NCBI GenBank assembly: GCA_018969295.1
Contig: JAGWYN010000015.1
Location: 37,853-101,852 of the forward strand
Length of the DNA: 64,000 nucleotides
DNA from: Chloroflexota bacterium
GTDB lineage: Bacteria > Chloroflexota > Anaerolineae > Caldilineales > Caldilineaceae
Direction of reading: 5' to 3'
Shown here: positions 19,913 to 30,557 of the stretch, in pieces
Position numbering within the stretch: position 1 is the first letter of the stretch
Layout of the letters: each line of letters begins with the position of its first letter
Notes under the pieces: model-generated
The model's input: only the letters and a program-made list of their open reading frames with translations
What the model was told of the DNA's origin: nothing
Database searches by the model: none
Translations under genes and position numbers: made by a program

Positions 19913-22159
19913 CTACCCGCCAATTCGCAAGATCAGCGCCGATTTCGCCCCCAAACCGACGGTTATCTTGCCCCCTTCAGCACGAAAGAGCGCTCTTTCC
20001 CCCACCTCGAGCGCCCGTTCCACCACAGCCCCCTCCAGCCGGGTGTCAACACAAAGCTCAGTGGCTTCGCCCAGGTTGACCAAGGTCACCACCGCATGCT
20101 CCTTGCCCCGACGCAGGATGCCAAACACACTCTCGGGAATACTCGCGTCGGTCAGCCAAAACACCTCAAGGGCAGCCCAGGCAGGGGTCTGTCGCTTCAG
20201 CGCGTTGATCCCCTGCAAGATCTCTTCGATGCCTTCTTCGCCGCCCACAAACATCATGTAAGGGCCTGGCATAGACATAAACATTACGGTCAGCAGACGC
20301 ACCTCTTCCAGCGCGAATTGTTCGCGCCGCCACTTGCTCCCCCAGCTGGGCCACCAAAAGGTATCGTGCGAGTCGATGTGGTGGGCGGTCATCGCGCCGC
20401 GAGGCAGGAAGGCGTCCCGGTCTTGGATCCAGCGCGCCACACCTCTGGCGCTTTTGACCCCCCAGGGCCTGGCTTCGCTGGGGTGCATGATGGCAGTGAC
20501 CAACCACTGCTCGTCGTAGTTGTAGTTCAAATCCATCGAACGACGCAGCAAAATCCCCGAAGGCTCGGTGTACATCAACGATTCAGGGTTGAGCGATTTC
20601 AGAGCCGGGCGCAACTGCTCGAAAAGGGGTACGCAGGCCAGCGCCGACATGCCAGCACGATGGCGGGCCCACTCGGCCCAGTTGGGAAAATCGTTGTAGG
20701 TAGGGGCATCAAAACGAAAGCCATCAATCTGCAACTCCGAAAGTAAAAATTGCATGGCCTCGATGAAGTAGGCCTGCCATTCAGGGTTGCGGGCATCAAA
20801 AGCCTTGGTGTAAATTCCTGCCACCTGACCATACGAATCTCGAAAAAACCAGTCAGGGTGCTCGGCAATCAAAGGCGAGACCGCAGGACTTCCTGCTTTC
20901 CAGTAAGATTCAAAGTCCAGGATGTGGCGAGACCAGGCGATCAGATAGTTGCTCCATTCTCCCACGTCGGCAGAAAAGCTGTCCGAGGTTTGCGCGCCCA
21001 CCAGCTGGGCATAAGGCCCCGATCTCACCCCGTCGGCGGCGGCGCCGATGGACTCTTGATCCAATACTCCGTGCAGCAACACATCCAAAATGACGCGGAT
21101 GCCCAGGCGGTGACACTCCGCCACCAGCACATTCATCTGCTCGCGGTCGCCAAAAGAGGTGGCGATGTCCCAGTAGTCGTGTACATTGTAGCTGGGATAC
21201 GGCTGGCGGGGCATCAGTTGAATCACGTTGAAGCCCAGCGCAGCAATGCGGGGCAGATCGGCGGTCAGGTCGGAGAGCTCGGGATAGGGCTGATAGCGGT
21301 GGTTGGGGTAAAAGACCGAAAAGCCAATTTGGGCTTCCCAGATGCTGGCCGCTCCAATCCAGGTGGGCGGGTTGGAAGGCGTGGTCTGCCCGCTCAGACG
21401 CAGCCAGCTCTGGAAGGTCTCGGCAAAGGCGGTGAAGCCAGGAACCCGCAGGTCAAGGTCGCAGAGATCCAGGCTGGTCTCCCCCATCCGGCTGAGGTCG
21501 CCCGAGAAATTGGTGGCCACCTCGAGCACAAGCGATCGAGCCGTTTCGCTCTTGATGCGAATATCACTGACCTCAAGTTCCTGCCTGACCCACACCCCCA
21601 CATTCCGTTCTGCGCTGCCCAGATGAAGAAGCGCACTCGAACCGCGCAACCCGCCCACAGGCGAGATGCCCGTCCAGCTTGTCACCTCCCCCAATGCCAC
21701 GTCGCGGTGCAGACCGTTGCCAGGGGCATTGAGCTGCCAAGTGCCTGAAGGTACCCCCAGGGTGGTGGAGAAGATCAGGTTGCGAATCAGCAAGGTAGCA
21801 CTGGGTTCCCCGCACAAGGTCAGCCGGATCGTCATCGCAGGAGCGTGGCGGCGGAAGAGATACTCGATGCGGGCTTTGACAGGACCCACCTGCACGGCCA
21901 GAATGCATCGATCTCCCTCCTGGCTCGAGGCCCAGCTGCGATGACCAGCAAACTGAACCCCCTGGAGGGTCTCAGCCCCTTCATAGTCGATGCCGCCGGT
22001 CGCCGAGCGCACCTCTGTTCCGTTCACACTGAGCGCCACCAAAGTGTCGCTGAACGCAAGACGAAAGGGGGAGGTGCCCGTCCAGAGCAGCGCGATGGGC
22101 AAGCCACTTTGGTCGTCCACTTCAAGCTGATGCAGATACTCAGGATGGCTGATGCGCAT
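19913..22159 (-). CDS. Glycoside hydrolase family 13 (alpha-amylase fold) protein
   Basis: The 748-residue protein has a long beta-rich N-terminal part (about 1-270) and a GH13 barrel. Catalytic residues are the nucleophile Asp484 (GFRFDAPTYND), the acid/base Glu532 (LMYTEPSG) and Asp599 (HIDSHDTFWW). The second beta-strand region reads NVHDYWDIA. A beta-sandwich closes the protein. No signal peptide is visible, so it is probably cytosolic and acts on imported or storage alpha-glucans. Exact specificity cannot be told. The ATG has GGAGAG six bases upstream. It is convergent with the oxidase operon and not in a clear operon. Confidence 0.9.
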   Translation of the reverse strand: MRISHPEYLHQLEVDDQSGLPIALLWTGTSPFRLAFSDTLVALSVNGTEVRSATGGIDYEGAETLQGVQFAGHRSWASSQEGDRCILAVQVGPVKARIEYLFRRHAPAMTIRLTLCGEPSATLLIRNLIFSTTLGVPSGTWQLNAPGNGLHRDVALGEVTSWTGISPVGGLRGSSALLHLGSAERNVGVWVRQELEVSDIRIKSETARSLVLEVATNFSGDLSRMGETSLDLCDLDLRVPGFTAFAETFQSWLRLSGQTTPSNPPTWIGAASIWEAQIGFSVFYPNHRYQPYPELSDLTADLPRIAALGFNVIQLMPRQPYPSYNVHDYWDIATSFGDREQMNVLVAECHRLGIRVILDVLLHGVLDQESIGAAADGVRSGPYAQLVGAQTSDSFSADVGEWSNYLIAWSRHILDFESYWKAGSPAVSPLIAEHPDWFFRDSYGQVAGIYTKAFDARNPEWQAYFIEAMQFLLSELQIDGFRFDAPTYNDFPNWAEWARHRAGMSALACVPLFEQLRPALKSLNPESLMYTEPSGILLRRSMDLNYNYDEQWLVTAIMHPSEARPWGVKSARGVARWIQDRDAFLPRGAMTAHHIDSHDTFWWPSWGSKWRREQFALEEVRLLTVMFMSMPGPYMMFVGGEEGIEEILQGINALKRQTPAWAALEVFWLTDASIPESVFGILRRGKEHAVVTLVNLGEATELCVDTRLEGAVVERALEVGERALFRAEGGKITVGLGAKSALILRIGG

Positions 22160-22398
22160 GCAATTCTCTCCGATTTATTTTCAAAACTGTTCGGCCTGTT
22201 CGACAGACAAAATTATTCCAGCCAGGACAAAGGCTCCCCAAGGGGCCTGGACACCTTCATCCTGCCGGGCAGGTTCATGGCTGTTTTGTAGCCATTTTAT
22301 CATTCAGCGCAGGGTCCACCAACCTTGTGCTTGACCCATTTTTACCGCCAAGTAAAGTTGTCTGGAATTGCCCGATGCAGACGTTGTTCTGAACTCTC
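22160..22398. other. Upstream region of the GH13 gene
   Basis: Part of a 333-base gap without genes; the remainder (22399-22492) holds the tandem terminators of the next gene. It should hold the GH13 promoter on the minus strand. A direct repeat CTGTTCG-GC-CTGTTCG (near 22190-22205) is a possible regulator site. I see no confident -35/-10 pair and no open reading frame with coding character. Confidence 0.4.
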
Positions 22399-22423
22399 AA
22401 AAAATTTGACCGGCTTCGCCGGT
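22399..22423 (-). terminator. Second of two tandem terminators after the FGE-fold gene
   Basis: On the minus strand the hairpin ACCGGCGAAGCCGGT is followed by CAAATTTTTTG. It comes after the first terminator (22425-22450) and backs it up. The two hairpins share the CGAAG loop. Confidence 0.6.
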
Positions 22424-22424
22424 G

Positions 22425-22450
22425 AAAAAAAAGGGGGGGGCTTCGCCCCC
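22425..22450 (-). terminator. Rho-independent terminator after the FGE-fold gene
   Basis: On the minus strand GGGGGCGAAGCCCCC is followed by CCC and eight T, a classic intrinsic terminator 43 bases after the stop codon. If the gene is a retroelement target, a GC-rich hairpin just behind the variable region would also suit the hairpin or cruciform that some of these systems need for retrohoming. Confidence 0.75.
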
Positions 22451-22492
22451 ATCGCTGCGCTCCCCCCCTTCCAGAACCCCAGAAGACCAGGA

Positions 22493-24469
22493 TCAGGGCG
22501 AGCGGACACAGCGGAACCCGCCGCCGTAGCCCGAACCGTAGGGGATATCGTAGCCTCGGAGGGCGGAGCGCACGCCTAAGTCAAAGTCGGACCACGACCC
22601 GCACCGCCCCACACGCCATGACCCCGTCGCCGGCCCCTGTGGGTTTACACTGGGCGACACGCTGTAGTAGCTGTCGTCGTACCAGTCGTTCACCCACTCC
22701 CATACGTTCCCTGCCATGTCCATCACGCCGTACGGGCTGGCTCCACTTGGATAAAATCCCACACGGCTGGTGTCGCCGACACAGTATTCATAACTGACTC
22801 CGTTGTAATGATAGTAGTTCAGCTTCGTACAATCCGGGGCACTGTCTCCCCACGGGTACTTGCGTGTACCGCTGCTCCCTCGCGCCGCCTTCTCCCACTC
22901 CGCCTCCGTCGGCAGACGCTTACCTGCCCACGCACAGAAGGCACTTGCCTGATGCCAGGTGACCTTGATCACCGGATAGTCCGCATAGGTGCTCGTGCCA
23001 TAGTATGGGAAGCGCGTCCGGGAATTCACGCTTCTAGGCGCCGTGCATCCGCCGGCCGTCACGCATGCCTGGTAGCGGGCGTTGGTCACCTCGTACTTGT
23101 CGATAGAATAGGCGTCCAGCGTGACCGCGTGCAGGGGCTGCTCGTTGCCACCGCACGTCTCCGCCGAGTTGCTGCTGTCGCACCCCATCTGAAAGCTGCC
23201 GGCAGGGATCCGAATCTCTCGCTCCGTCCAGCCCGCATAGAGAATATCCGTATAGATAGCCATGCTGCTCACGCTGTTGGTCGCTGTGACGATCACTCGA
23301 TATCTGTCTGCAACTGCATGGCTGTGCGTTGTGCTTTGGCCGGTAGCTGTTGCTCCATCACCTAAACTCCAGTTGTAGTTGATATTGCTGCCAGCAGCAA
23401 CAGTGGCGGTAAAGATGATACTGCTGCCTGAGACGGGTTGACTTCCTCCGCTGCGGACTATTTGCAAGTCTCTAATAATTTGTGCGTGGGTCAGTGCAAT
23501 TATTGTCTGTGCCGCCAGCCCATTGCCCGCCAGGTCTTTGGCACCGGGGCTAACTACCATCTGATAGGCGCCGGGTGTCAACATATTTTCCAGCGTAAAA
23601 GTGACAGTCGTTGCCGCATCGCTGTCGCTTCGGCTGAACATTCCAGCGACTGGGCTGCCTTGCGCGTTCAACAGCTGCACGGTGCTGCTGTCGAGCGTGT
23701 CGTGCTCCATCAGCTCGCTGAAGGCCAGCGTGACGGCGTCGATCTCCTGGTTGGCGCCTGCAGCGGGCACGCTGGAAGAAACCGACGGCGCTGCAGTATC
23801 CAGGGTAAACGCGTACGCGGCAAAGTCCGGCACATCTGCCGGCGCGCCCAGCTCCGCATAGCGGGCGAGAATGTTGGAGCGAATTGCAACACGCCTGGGC
23901 TTGACGTACTCCATGCCGTCGATGAGCTTTTGCCGAGTTGCAGCGCTGTTCAACACGCCGTCTGTGCGCAGGTCACTGCTCAGCGTCGAGAGCAGCTCGG
24001 TCAGCTGCGCTTCGCTGCGGTTCGCCTGCAAGATGACAGAAATGGCCAGAAGAATGGCATTGCCTTCGCCCGCCTGGCTGATGTCCAGAGATTCCGAACT
24101 GCCGATGGCGCTCGCTGCGATATTGAAAGCAGACAGCACTTCCCCCTGCGCCTGGGCTTTGGCGGCGCTGAAGCTCAGCCCGCTGTCAATCAAGGCAAAA
24201 ACACGAGGACGCTCCAGATGCGTCAGCAGATTGATATTAACTGTCGTGCTGTCGCTCAGATCGGCCAGCGCCAGCAAGTTGATCTGTGCTGCCGACAGAG
24301 TGTCAGCAATCTCATTGAAATAAAAGCCGTTGGCAGAAAGCTCGACAAAAGGATAAGAAAAAATTCCCCGCACGGTAAAGCGTCCAGTGTTGCCTTCGAT
24401 ACTGCCCGTAAAAGTGCGTCCTGTCGGCAAAAAACCAGCATCCAGCTCGCGCACGGTGATTAAGGGCAT
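22493..24469 (-). CDS. Formylglycine-enzyme-fold (SUMF1/C-type-lectin-like) protein with Ig-like and PKD domains; 5' end damaged
   Basis: The 658-residue reading has a surface-protein N-terminal module (VRELDAGFLPTGRTFTGSI; LADLSDSTTVNINLLTHL), a Big_5/SbsA-like Ig domain (about 215-320), a PKD domain (about 330-410; YNWSLGDGATATG) and a C-terminal SUMF1 domain (about 415-658; PTEAEWEKAARG, MDMAGNVWEW). The sulphatase-activating CRxA cysteine is replaced (VRSALR), so it is not an active formylglycine generator. Its last 35 residues look like a diversity-generating retroelement variable region. No signal peptide is present, and coding-like sequence continues upstream in another frame (24517-24650), so the gene is frameshifted or truncated. 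ATG 24469 is only the first in-frame ATG. GC content is lower than in neighbours. Confidence 0.65.
   Translation of the reverse strand: MPLITVRELDAGFLPTGRTFTGSIEGNTGRFTVRGIFSYPFVELSANGFYFNEIADTLSAAQINLLALADLSDSTTVNINLLTHLERPRVFALIDSGLSFSAAKAQAQGEVLSAFNIAASAIGSSESLDISQAGEGNAILLAISVILQANRSEAQLTELLSTLSSDLRTDGVLNSAATRQKLIDGMEYVKPRRVAIRSNILARYAELGAPADVPDFAAYAFTLDTAAPSVSSSVPAAGANQEIDAVTLAFSELMEHDTLDSSTVQLLNAQGSPVAGMFSRSDSDAATTVTFTLENMLTPGAYQMVVSPGAKDLAGNGLAAQTIIALTHAQIIRDLQIVRSGGSQPVSGSSIIFTATVAAGSNINYNWSLGDGATATGQSTTHSHAVADRYRVIVTATNSVSSMAIYTDILYAGWTEREIRIPAGSFQMGCDSSNSAETCGGNEQPLHAVTLDAYSIDKYEVTNARYQACVTAGGCTAPRSVNSRTRFPYYGTSTYADYPVIKVTWHQASAFCAWAGKRLPTEAEWEKAARGSSGTRKYPWGDSAPDCTKLNYYHYNGVSYEYCVGDTSRVGFYPSGASPYGVMDMAGNVWEWVNDWYDDSYYSVSPSVNPQGPATGSWRVGRCGSWSDFDLGVRSALRGYDIPYGSGYGGGFRCVRSP
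22520..22609 (-). other. Candidate diversity-generating retroelement variable region
   Basis: The C-terminal segment has the frame GSWxxxxxxVRSAxRxxxxPxxxxxxxGFRC. The usual Asn-rich template pattern is replaced by Ser, Asp, Phe, Leu, Gly, Tyr and Ile. Most variable codons are NNC or NNT (TCC, GAC, TTT, GAC, GGC, CTC, GGC, TAC, GAT, ATC, TAC, GGT, GGC, TAC, GGC, GGC), as expected when AAY template codons are mutated at adenines; one is TTA. The segment ends 24 bases before the stop codon. No template repeat, Avd or reverse transcriptase gene was found in the window. Confidence 0.5.
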
Positions 24470-24516
24470 GGCCGGCTCCAAGTCCGCCGCCTGCGCACCA
24501 GTGCTGAACTCGACGG

Positions 24517-24650
24517 CTATCTTGCCGCCGGCCCGGTGTCCAGAAGGTCTTCCAGGTCGAACGTCGCAAACACTGGTGCATCGAAAACCGTGCCCACTGG
24601 CGCAGGGATGTCACGCTCGGCGAAGATGCCTGTAAAGTGACCTGCGGCCA
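24517..24650 (-). pseudogene. Out-of-frame 5' remnant of the FGE-fold gene
   Basis: On the minus strand this stretch reads GIFAERDIPAPVGTVFDAP, then VFATFDLEDLLDTG, and ends at a TAG. Codon choice is coding-like. The downstream frame stays open back to about 24525 and reads AGGKIAVEFSTGAQAADL before the first ATG. The frames would join at the run ACCGGGCCGGCGG by a one- or two-base change. No start codon or signal peptide is found upstream, so the original 5' end seems lost as well. Confidence 0.45.
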
Positions 24651-24673
24651 AGCCCCGCCCTGCACACCCCCTA

Positions 24674-24689
24674 CTGGCCAACTGGCCAG
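24674..24689. promoter_or_regulatory. Shared palindromic operator, site 4 (ppdK)
   Basis: The sequence is CTGGCCA, AC, TGGCCAG, a perfect palindrome. Its centre lies about 172 bases upstream of the ppdK ATG. A related half-site, CTGACCAGT, begins 31 bases downstream (24705). A TACACT at 24760-24765 could be the -10 box, putting the site near -90. It is the same motif as before CBS-nifJ, usp and hox. Confidence 0.6.
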
Positions 24690-24852
24690 CCCACAGACTG
24701 CTACCCTGACCAGTTGCAGATTCCCCCACGTGCACGACGCAGCCAGATGGAAGATGGCCTACACTGTATGCAGATCGAATGTTCCACCGCTGCCCCGTAT
24801 AGAGACCGGGCCTATTCGCATAGATGCGAACTCAACCAAGGAGCGATTTGCA

Positions 24853-27630
<2,778 letters not shown>

Positions 27631-27654
27631 GTTGTTCTCCGGTTTCCTCCTTGT

Positions 27655-27690
27655 GCAACAGGGGCGGGTGCAAGCACCCGCCCCTGTTGC
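27655..27690 (+). terminator. Terminator hairpin after ppdK
   Basis: A perfect 17-bp stem (GCAACAGGGGCGGGTGC and its complement) with a two-base AA gap lies 24 bases after the ppdK stop. Only ATTCT follows, so the U-tract is poor, but the stem is very strong. Confidence 0.7.
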
Positions 27691-27787
27691 ATTCTACCCC
27701 CCAATCGAACAGTTCAAATGTTTCGATTTTTTCTTCCGCAGGGCTGCCCCTTGCGTCGCACACCCGGCCCCCATCGCCCCAATCCGC

Positions 27788-27807
27788 CCAGAAAAAGCTT
27801 TTTCTGG
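27788..27807. promoter_or_regulatory. 20-bp perfect palindrome upstream of the LacI regulator
   Basis: CCAGAAAAAGCTTTTTCTGG is fully symmetric and lies 54 bases upstream of the -35 box of the regulator gene. An AT-rich stretch follows. It may be an operator, for example for the LacI-family protein itself, but LacI operators usually have a central CG rather than GC. An alternative is a terminator-like structure. Confidence 0.4.
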
Positions 27808-27860
27808 AGAAAAAATCGAAAAAATAAAAATTTTTAGTCGAAAACAGACCAAAATCAGGA

Positions 27861-27889
27861 TTGACAAGCTCTGTATTCTCTGCTACAAT
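27861..27889 (+). promoter_or_regulatory. Consensus sigma70-type promoter of the LacI regulator
   Basis: TTGACA (27861-27866), a 17-base spacer and TACAAT (27884-27889) form a near-consensus promoter about 50 bases before the start codon at 27940. It is the best promoter match in the window. Confidence 0.8.
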
Positions 27890-27939
27890 CCACGGTACAA
27901 ACAGTTCTCCTGACAGACTCAAACGGTATAGGATTTTTC

Positions 27940-28971
27940 ATGGTCGATCCTGCACGCAGGCGCCGCGCCACAGTACGTGATGTCGCAGAAAAAGCTGGTG
28001 TCTCGATCTCAACTGTCTCCCTGGCCTTCCACTACCCAGGCCGGGTCGCCGCAACAACCCGGCAGCGGATCCTCGCGGTGTCGGCCGAACTCGGGTACGC
28101 CCCACGCACACAGGCTGCCAGCCAGCCGAACGGCCGCTTCTTTATCTTGCTCATGGAAGAGCTCTCCCTCTTTGCCTTTCCAGAGACGGTCTATGGGACC
28201 ATTCTTCGGACGATCGAAGAAAAAGCCCGCCAGCAACAAGTCGGCATGTTGCTGGCCACCGTCGAAAAAGGCCAGGTGCCCCATTCTGTGCGCGAACGAC
28301 AGGCCCAGGGCGCAATCGTGCTGGGCGGATGCCCAGAAAACGATGCGCTCGCCCTGGAGCTGGCCGCACTCAACCTGCCCCTGGTGCTGGTCGATACCTA
28401 CATCCCCGGCGCACCGATCACCTCTGTCCTGCCAGACAACGAATGGGGGGGCTACCTGGCCTACCAACACCTGGTCGAGCAGGGACACCGGCGGATCGCC
28501 CTGATCGAGGGCCCCTCCAAATACCGCACACTGGTCGACCGACGCTGGGGGGCGCTGCGCGCCGCCGACGAGCTGAAGGTGCCGATCCCCCCCTCCTATC
28601 AGCAGCCTTCTATCTCAAGCGGCTTTGCACAAAAGGGCTATCGAGAGATGAAGGCCCTGCTCCAGCTTGCAGAGCCGCCCACTGCGGTGTTTGCGGTCAG
28701 CGACCGCGCCGCACTCGGCGCCTTGGAAGCGATCAAGGAGGCCGGGCTGCGCGTCCCCCAGGACATTGCTCTGGTCGGCTTCGACGACCAGAGCAACGCC
28801 GAGCAGGCCAGCCCCTCTTTGACCTCAGTCCACTACGCGCGCGAGCAGATCGGCGCGCTCGCTTTCGACCTGCTGCTGGGCCAGATCGAGGGGAGCACCC
28901 ACGCGCCGGCCCGCCATGTCGTTCCCTCCAGGCTTGTCGTCCGTGCTTCGACCTGCAGCACTCGCAGCTGA
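27940..28971 (+). CDS. LacI-family transcriptional regulator
   Basis: The 343-residue protein has an N-terminal helix-turn-helix (TVRDVAEKAGVSISTVSLAF, about 11-30), the hinge region and a periplasmic-binding-like sensor domain (VLPDNEWGGYLAYQHLVEQG; IALVGFDDQSNAEQASP). It likely represses the sugar transport and glycosidase genes that follow, with a sugar as inducer. The ATG has only a weak ribosome site (AGGAT). A consensus promoter and a 20-bp palindrome lie upstream. No matching palindrome was seen in the 65 bases before the binding-protein gene. Confidence 0.95.
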   Translation: MVDPARRRRATVRDVAEKAGVSISTVSLAFHYPGRVAATTRQRILAVSAELGYAPRTQAASQPNGRFFILLMEELSLFAFPETVYGTILRTIEEKARQQQVGMLLATVEKGQVPHSVRERQAQGAIVLGGCPENDALALELAALNLPLVLVDTYIPGAPITSVLPDNEWGGYLAYQHLVEQGHRRIALIEGPSKYRTLVDRRWGALRAADELKVPIPPSYQQPSISSGFAQKGYREMKALLQLAEPPTAVFAVSDRAALGALEAIKEAGLRVPQDIALVGFDDQSNAEQASPSLTSVHYAREQIGALAFDLLLGQIEGSTHAPARHVVPSRLVVRASTCSTRS

Positions 28972-29036
28972 ACGGCACGCTTGCTCTCTTTCGTCTGTTG
29001 CGTTTTTTTGGTTTTCTGTATTGAGGAGGAAAAAAG

Positions 29037-30452
29037 ATGTCAACCCTACATGAAACGCTGGGCAAACAACGCTTGAGCCGCCGCGATCTGTTGCGCTGGA
29101 GCGCATTTGCCACCACCGGGGCGCTGCTCGCCGCCTGCGCCCCAGGCATTGCCCCCAGCGGAGCCACCACCGGCGACAGCGCCCCAGCCCAGGCCAAAGT
29201 CCGCATCGTCGCCACCACCCAGATGCCGATCGAACAGTGGCAACCCGCTGTCGAACGCGCCGTCGACCAGCTGCCCGAAGTCGATCTGGTGCTCACCCAG
29301 ACCAATATCAGCGAAGGAGGCTGGGCAGGCTACTCCGACCGGATCGTCACCCAGATCGCCGGCGGCGAGCAGCTCGACGTCATCATGATCGCGATCGAAG
29401 GGCTGGGCCTGCTGACCGACAAAAAAATCCTGGTGCCACTCGACGATTTCTTCCTGGCTGACCCCACCGAAAAAGCCATCCTGGACAACGATATTCACCC
29501 CGTGCTGCGCGAAATGCTCCAGGTCGACGGCAAACAGATGGAGTACCCCTTCTCCTGGAACAACATGGTCATGTACTACAACACCGCTGTCTTTGAAGAG
29601 GCAGGGGTGGAACCGCCCGCAGCCGAATGGAACTGGGAGGACTTCCTCGACACCTGCCTCAAGGTGGCCAACGTGCAGGGCAACGCCGACGACCGCTACG
29701 CCTATTCCTTCTGGGGCAATGGGATGTTTGGTATGGCAGCCTGGTACTTCAACAACGATACCTCGCCCCTGAACGACTCCTGGACCGAATCCAACCTGAT
29801 GGATCCCAAGGTCGCCGAGACCCTCCAGTTTATGGCCGACCTGATCCTCAAGCACAAGGTCGCCCCCAACCCACAGGGCTGGGAGGAGTGGGCACAGTTC
29901 CACGCCGGCCACCTCGCCATGCGCACCTGCGGCCGCTGGTGCATCTCCAGCTCGTTGAACGAAAATTTTACCACCTACGACCTGCAATACCAGCCCCACC
30001 GCGCCGGCCCGCTCCGGACCGTGGCCGGCACCGATGGCTGGGGCATCGCCGGTGCCACCAAGAGCCCCGACGCCGCCTGGAGTGTCACCAAGTTCCTCTC
30101 CAACAAGGATGCCTCGATCGACATGACTACCTCGGGCGGCAATATCCCGACGCTCCGCTCCGTGGCCGAGCTGCCCATCTTTGCCGAATATGGCCCAGCC
30201 AATACCGCTATCTTCTACGAGTCGCTCGACTACGCCAAAACTGTCCCCTCCCCGAAAAATTTCAACATCGTCGACCCCATTCTCAACCGCCACTACCAGA
30301 CCATCTGGAACGGCGAAAAGAGCGTTGAGGAGGCCTTGGCCGCCGCCGATGCCGAGGTGCGCGTCGAAATGGAAAAACTGCAGGCCGGGCGCAGCTCGTT
30401 TGCTGGCGTCTCCACCAACAAGCTCGCCGCAGCCTGCGGCTGTGCACAGTAA
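29037..30452 (+). CDS. ABC transporter sugar-binding lipoprotein
   Basis: This 471-residue solute-binding protein is of the carbohydrate (CUT1) type. The N-terminus has a twin-arginine-like SRRDLL (14-19), a hydrophobic segment and the lipobox LAAC with Cys34, so it is likely a lipoprotein anchored outside the membrane. The mature part includes YSDRIVTQIAGGEQLDVIMI and the late block GTDGWGIAGATKSPDAAW, typical of the family. The ATG follows GAGGAGG. A hairpin separates it from the permease genes, which fits the higher binding-protein levels common in such operons. Confidence 0.93.
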   Translation: MSTLHETLGKQRLSRRDLLRWSAFATTGALLAACAPGIAPSGATTGDSAPAQAKVRIVATTQMPIEQWQPAVERAVDQLPEVDLVLTQTNISEGGWAGYSDRIVTQIAGGEQLDVIMIAIEGLGLLTDKKILVPLDDFFLADPTEKAILDNDIHPVLREMLQVDGKQMEYPFSWNNMVMYYNTAVFEEAGVEPPAAEWNWEDFLDTCLKVANVQGNADDRYAYSFWGNGMFGMAAWYFNNDTSPLNDSWTESNLMDPKVAETLQFMADLILKHKVAPNPQGWEEWAQFHAGHLAMRTCGRWCISSSLNENFTTYDLQYQPHRAGPLRTVAGTDGWGIAGATKSPDAAWSVTKFLSNKDASIDMTTSGGNIPTLRSVAELPIFAEYGPANTAIFYESLDYAKTVPSPKNFNIVDPILNRHYQTIWNGEKSVEEALAAADAEVRVEMEKLQAGRSSFAGVSTNKLAAACGCAQ

Positions 30453-30468
30453 TTCTCCCTGCCCTCGA

Positions 30469-30507
30469 CGGCTGCAAGGGTACCGGACTCCGGTGCCCTT
30501 GCAGCCG
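30469..30507 (+). other. Intercistronic hairpin between binding protein and permease genes
   Basis: A 12-bp stem (CGGCTGCAAGGG and CCCTTGCAGCCG) continues through a T:G pair into ACCGG-ACT-CCGGT, giving about 18 paired positions. In sugar ABC operons such structures stabilise the upstream message or partly terminate. No U-tract follows. Confidence 0.55.
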
Positions 30508-30557
30508 GGCGAACCCAGCCGTGTGCTTCAAGTCTGCTCGCTAGCCAGGAGGTGAAT

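Noticed and set aside
22160..22492. Template repeat of a retroelement next to the variable protein gene
   Set aside because: No AAC/AAT-rich copy of the variable segment was seen on either strand of this gap; it contains terminators and the GH13 upstream region.
22493..24469. Active formylglycine-generating enzyme for sulphatases
   Set aside because: The first catalytic Cys of the CRxA motif is replaced by Val in VRSALR, and no sulphatase gene is nearby.
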